The notes under the pieces: model-generated | Seen by the model: the letters and a program-made list of their open reading frames with translations, nothing else | Databases searched by the model: none | What the model was told of the DNA's origin: nothing | Shown: piece after piece, positions 61,737 to 64,000 of the stretch | Position numbering within the stretch: the stretch's first letter is position 1 | Layout of the letters: the number at the start of each line of letters is the position of its first letter | Source: Bacillota bacterium | GTDB lineage: Bacteria > Bacillota > Clostridia > Oscillospirales > CAG-382 | Assembly (NCBI GenBank): GCA_029550965.1 | Contig: JAKPGJ010000007.1 | Span: 1-64,000 of the forward strand | DNA: 64,000 nucleotides | Direction: 5' to 3' | Made by a program: the position numbers and the translations under genes

Positions 61737-62279
61737 ATGTTTTATAGCAAACTCAAATCACTGCTTGCGTTCGCGCTTGTGCTTTTGCTTTCCTGTTCTT
61801 TCGCGGTATTTGCTCACGCTGAAGAGAATTCGGACGTAGTTTCTTCAGAATCTGCGGTTTCCGAAACGCAGTCGGAAACTTCTGACGACAGCGCCGTATC
61901 CGAGGACGAATCGAAGGATGCCTCGTCGGATGCGTCGGAAGCTGAAAGCGAAACTTCTGCGGAAAGCAGCGCCGCCGGCGACGTAAGCGAAGAGGATACT
62001 TCCTCCGGTGCTCCGGGTTGGCTTGGCTGGGCGATAGCAGGCGGAGTAATCGTAGTAATTGCTCTCTGGATATTCATTTCAATCAAGAGAAAAACGCCTT
62101 TTGGTCAGAAGGTAGTTAAGTTCTTCAAGGATTACAAGAGTGAAATCGGAAAAGTAGTCTGGCTTTCTAAAGAAGATCTTGTTAAAAAGACAGTCGTCGT
62201 TCTTGTTACGATCATCATCGCATGTATCGTAATCGGTTTTCTTGACTGGGCGTTTACAAAGCTGATTACTTTGATATAA
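61737..62279 (+). CDS. secE: SecE with N-terminal signal-like segment and acidic Ser-rich external region
   Basis: A 180-residue protein whose last 60 residues (121-180) are a canonical SecE: amphipathic FGQKVVKFFKDYKSEIGKVV, W142, KEDLVKKT and a membrane helix (152-176). The usual WP is WL. Firmicute SecE is normally about 60-75 residues. Here 120 residues precede it: a signal-peptide-like start with AHA-EE (about 26-30), an extremely Ser/Glu/Asp/Ala-rich stretch (29-92) with a single Lys, and an extra helix (95-115). Predicted topology resembles three-helix SecE with a 65-residue outside loop. The position between rpmG and nusG confirms identity. GAGGTGG overlaps the rpmG stop. Confidence 0.9.
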   Translation: MFYSKLKSLLAFALVLLLSCSFAVFAHAEENSDVVSSESAVSETQSETSDDSAVSEDESKDASSDASEAESETSAESSAAGDVSEEDTSSGAPGWLGWAIAGGVIVVIALWIFISIKRKTPFGQKVVKFFKDYKSEIGKVVWLSKEDLVKKTVVVLVTIIIACIVIGFLDWAFTKLITLI

Positions 62280-62368
62280 AACCGCCGATTTCTCATCCAT
62301 CATAGGGTTTTAAAAATACTCTGTGAACGAATCTATTCTATTTACCCTGTTAGGGGTTGGAGATTAAT

Positions 62369-62905
62369 ATGGGATTACCGCAGGATACGACTCCGCACTG
62401 GTATGTTGTTCACACATACTCCGGCTACGAGAACAAAGTAAAATCGAATATAGAGAAAATCGTAGAAAACCGCAATCTCGGACATTTAATTCTGGAAGTA
62501 AAAATCCCTGTTGAAAAGGTAATCGAATCCGACAGCAAGGGAGAAAAGGAAATCGAACGCAAATTGTTCCCGAGTTATGTCCTTGTAAAAATGGTTATGA
62601 ACGACGAGAGCTGGCATGTTATTCGAAACACTACCGGTGTTACAGGTTTTGTAGGTCCCGGAAGCAAACCGGTTCCCCTTACCGACGCAGAGGTAGAAGC
62701 TCTCGGTGTAGAAACCAAAGTGATTGAAATCAAGTACGCTGTCGGCGACAGCGTAAGAATCTGCGATGGACCGTTATCCGGCTTCGTCGGCGTTGTAGAC
62801 GATATCTCGCCAGACAAGAAGAAGGTTACCGTTACCGCTTCCATGTTCGGCAGAGAAACAAAAGTCGAGCTCGACTCCATGCAGGTTAAACCGTTAGACG
62901 ATTAA
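62369..62905 (+). CDS. nusG: Transcription termination/antitermination factor NusG
   Basis: A 178-residue NusG: NGN domain (HWYVVHTYSGYENKVKSNIE, PVEKVIE, KLFPSYVLVKMVM, VRNTTGVTGFVG-like IRNTTGVTGFVGP) and C-terminal KOW domain (VGDSVRICDGPLSGFVGVVDDI). The start at ATG 62369 with GGAG 7 bases upstream; an upstream TTG lies within that site. Confidence 0.97.
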   Translation: MGLPQDTTPHWYVVHTYSGYENKVKSNIEKIVENRNLGHLILEVKIPVEKVIESDSKGEKEIERKLFPSYVLVKMVMNDESWHVIRNTTGVTGFVGPGSKPVPLTDAEVEALGVETKVIEIKYAVGDSVRICDGPLSGFVGVVDDISPDKKKVTVTASMFGRETKVELDSMQVKPLDD

Positions 62906-62931
62906 AAATTTAAAAAGGAAAAAAGAAAAAA

Positions 62932-62999
62932 GAACGCTTAGTTGCCATTGAGCGTTCGGCTGTGCGAAGCACAGTTCTGTGGGAGGGAGTAATGCTCCC
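62932..62999 (+). promoter_or_regulatory. Structured leader of rplK-rplA
   Basis: Three consecutive hairpins in the nusG-rplK gap: GAACGCT/AGCGTTC (62932-62957), TGTGC-GAA-GCACA (62961-62973) and GGGAG/CTCCC (62981-62999). L11-L1 operons are commonly repressed by L1 binding its own mRNA leader, so this is a candidate site; the match to a known L1 motif was not verified. Confidence 0.5.
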
Positions 63000-63032
63000 G
63001 AATTCAATACCACGATGGAGGTGTATATATTT

Positions 63033-63458
63033 ATGGCAAAAAAGGTTATAGGTTATATTAAACTTCAACTGCCGGCTGGAAAGGCAACGCCGCAACCCCC
63101 GGTAGGTCCCGCGCTTGGTCAGTACGGCGTAGCGATTCCGATGTTTACGAAGGAATTCAACGAGCGCACAAAGAACGACATCGGTATGATTATACCGGTT
63201 ATTATCACTGTTTACGCAGACCGCAGCTTCACATTCATTACAAAGACTCCGCCCGCGGCAGTTCTTATCAAGAAGGCTTGCGGAATCGAGAGCGGCAGTC
63301 CGAAACCCAACTCGACAAAAGTAGCTCAGATCACAAAAGAGCAGATCAGAAAAATTGCTGAACAGAAAATGCCCGACCTCAACGCGGCTTCCATCGAGGC
63401 AGCTATGAGCATGATTGCCGGTACGGCCCGCAGCATGGGCGTTACGGTTGTAGATTAA
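63033..63458 (+). CDS. rplK: 50S ribosomal protein L11
   Basis: A 141-residue L11: [37 protein letters not shown] (usually GQHGVNIMxF), [11 protein letters not shown] and C-terminal RNA-binding GTARSMGV. Binds the GTPase-associated centre of 23S rRNA. GGAGGTG lies 9 bases before ATG 63033; upstream in-frame codons were excluded. Confidence 0.96.
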   Translation: MAKKVIGYIKLQLPAGKATPQPPVGPALGQYGVAIPMFTKEFNERTKNDIGMIIPVIITVYADRSFTFITKTPPAAVLIKKACGIESGSPKPNSTKVAQITKEQIRKIAEQKMPDLNAASIEAAMSMIAGTARSMGVTVVD

Positions 63459-63472
63459 GGAGGGCATGAGAA

Positions 63473-64000
63473 ATGAAGAGAGGCAAGAAATATAAAGAAG
63501 CTGTCGCAAAAATCGACAAGACAAAGCTCTACGACAGCTTAGAAGCGATGGCTTTGGCATGTGAAACTGCAAAAGCGAAATTCGACGAAACCGTTGAGGT
63601 TCATATCCGTTTGGGCGTTGACTCGCGTCACGCCGACCAGCAGGTCAGAGGCGCCGTCGTACTTCCCCACGGCACCGGCAAAAAGGTCAGAACTCTCGTA
63701 TTTGCGAAGGGCGACAACGCAAAAGCAGCTGAAGAAGCAGGAAGCGATTATGTCGGCGCTGAAGATTATGTCGCAAAAATCCAGAACGAAAACTGGTTCG
63801 ATTTCGACATCGTTATCGCAACTCCCGACATGATGGGCGTTATCGGCCGTCTCGGTAAGATTCTCGGTCCGAAAGGACTGATGCCAAACCCGAAAGCCGG
63901 CACGGTTACCAACGACGTCGCAAAAGCGGTTCAGGAAGCAAAAGCCGGTAAAATCGAGTACAGACTGGACAAGACAAACATCATCCACTGCCCCATCGGC
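63473..64000 (+). CDS. rplA: 50S ribosomal protein L1 (cut by window end)
   Basis: The first 176 codons of L1: [49 protein letters not shown], and [30 protein letters not shown], the hallmark L1 segment. The frame stays open to the last base, so the C-terminus is outside. AAGGAGGG lies 8 bases upstream of ATG, 14 bases after rplK. L1 also serves as repressor of this operon in many bacteria. Confidence 0.96.
   Translation, partial: MKRGKKYKEAVAKIDKTKLYDSLEAMALACETAKAKFDETVEVHIRLGVDSRHADQQVRGAVVLPHGTGKKVRTLVFAKGDNAKAAEEAGSDYVGAEDYVAKIQNENWFDFDIVIATPDMMGVIGRLGKILGPKGLMPNPKAGTVTNDVAKAVQEAKAGKIEYRLDKTNIIHCPIG

Overview
The window looks like the chromosome of a low-to-mid GC Gram-positive of class Clostridia, probably a Ruminococcaceae/Oscillospirales-type gut organism. 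This is inferred from gene content: RemA, CwlD, a PASTA kinase, DUF5685 and DUF6873 proteins, lipoproteins with a CxDPLCxH motif, and the conserved Firmicutes order yicC-remA-gmk-rpoZ-priA-def-fmt-rsmB-rlmN-prpC-prkC-rsgA. No rRNA, tRNA, CRISPR array or prophage was seen. Most of the window is moderate in GC and densely coding. One stretch, about 27.9-29.9 kb, is clearly AT-rich and looks acquired.

Layout: (1) 0-1.9 kb: end of an IS30-type transposase, a J-domain protein, hairpins and repeats, a DUF6873 protein and a small Cys-rich protein. (2) 1.8-10 kb, minus strand: radA and cwlD, small membrane proteins (TM2, DUF2752), then a two-gene surface operon (cohesin-fold protein and 1164-residue metallophosphoesterase) driven by a perfect consensus promoter. 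(3) 10.2-19.1 kb, plus strand: parA-parB-serS, a MORN protein, a sugar isomerase-like protein, an Lnt-like acyltransferase, an esterase and a membrane-anchored XRE regulator preceded by a 30-codon ORF. (4) 19.5-29.6 kb, minus strand: SIS-domain protein, DUF624 protein, XerD-like recombinase, a five-helix membrane protein, proC, then an ABC exporter pair with an upstream lipoprotein and a secreted protein in the AT-rich island. (5) 29.9-31.7 kb, plus strand: small membrane protein, decayed GNAT acetyltransferase and an ABC ATPase without a permease. (6) 31.7-48.6 kb, minus strand: housekeeping block pssA, rsgA, prkC, prpC, rlmN, pepF, rsmB, fmt, def, priA, rpoZ, gmk, remA, yicC, then a membrane protein and a coupled J-protein/DUF5685 pair. 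(7) 48.8-64 kb, plus strand: two ABC exporters, dgt, dnaG, rpoD, pheST, then rpmG-secE-nusG-rplK-rplA, cut by the window end.

The housekeeping blocks couple translation initiation (Def, Fmt), ribosome maturation (RsgA, RlmN, RsmB), replication restart and priming (PriA, DnaG), sigma-A and Ser/Thr signalling (PrkC/PrpC). The observations most worth a second look are: a SecE with a signal-peptide-like N-terminus and an acidic Ser-rich external segment; the AT-rich secreted protein/lipoprotein/ABC module with its 18-bp inverted repeats and two ORFs lacking ATG starts; a Cys-rich J-protein tightly coupled to a DUF5685 protein; heptamer repeats directly after the parA and dgt stop codons; and a XerD-like recombinase with Lys at the first catalytic Arg position. 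All family assignments were made by eye, without database searches.
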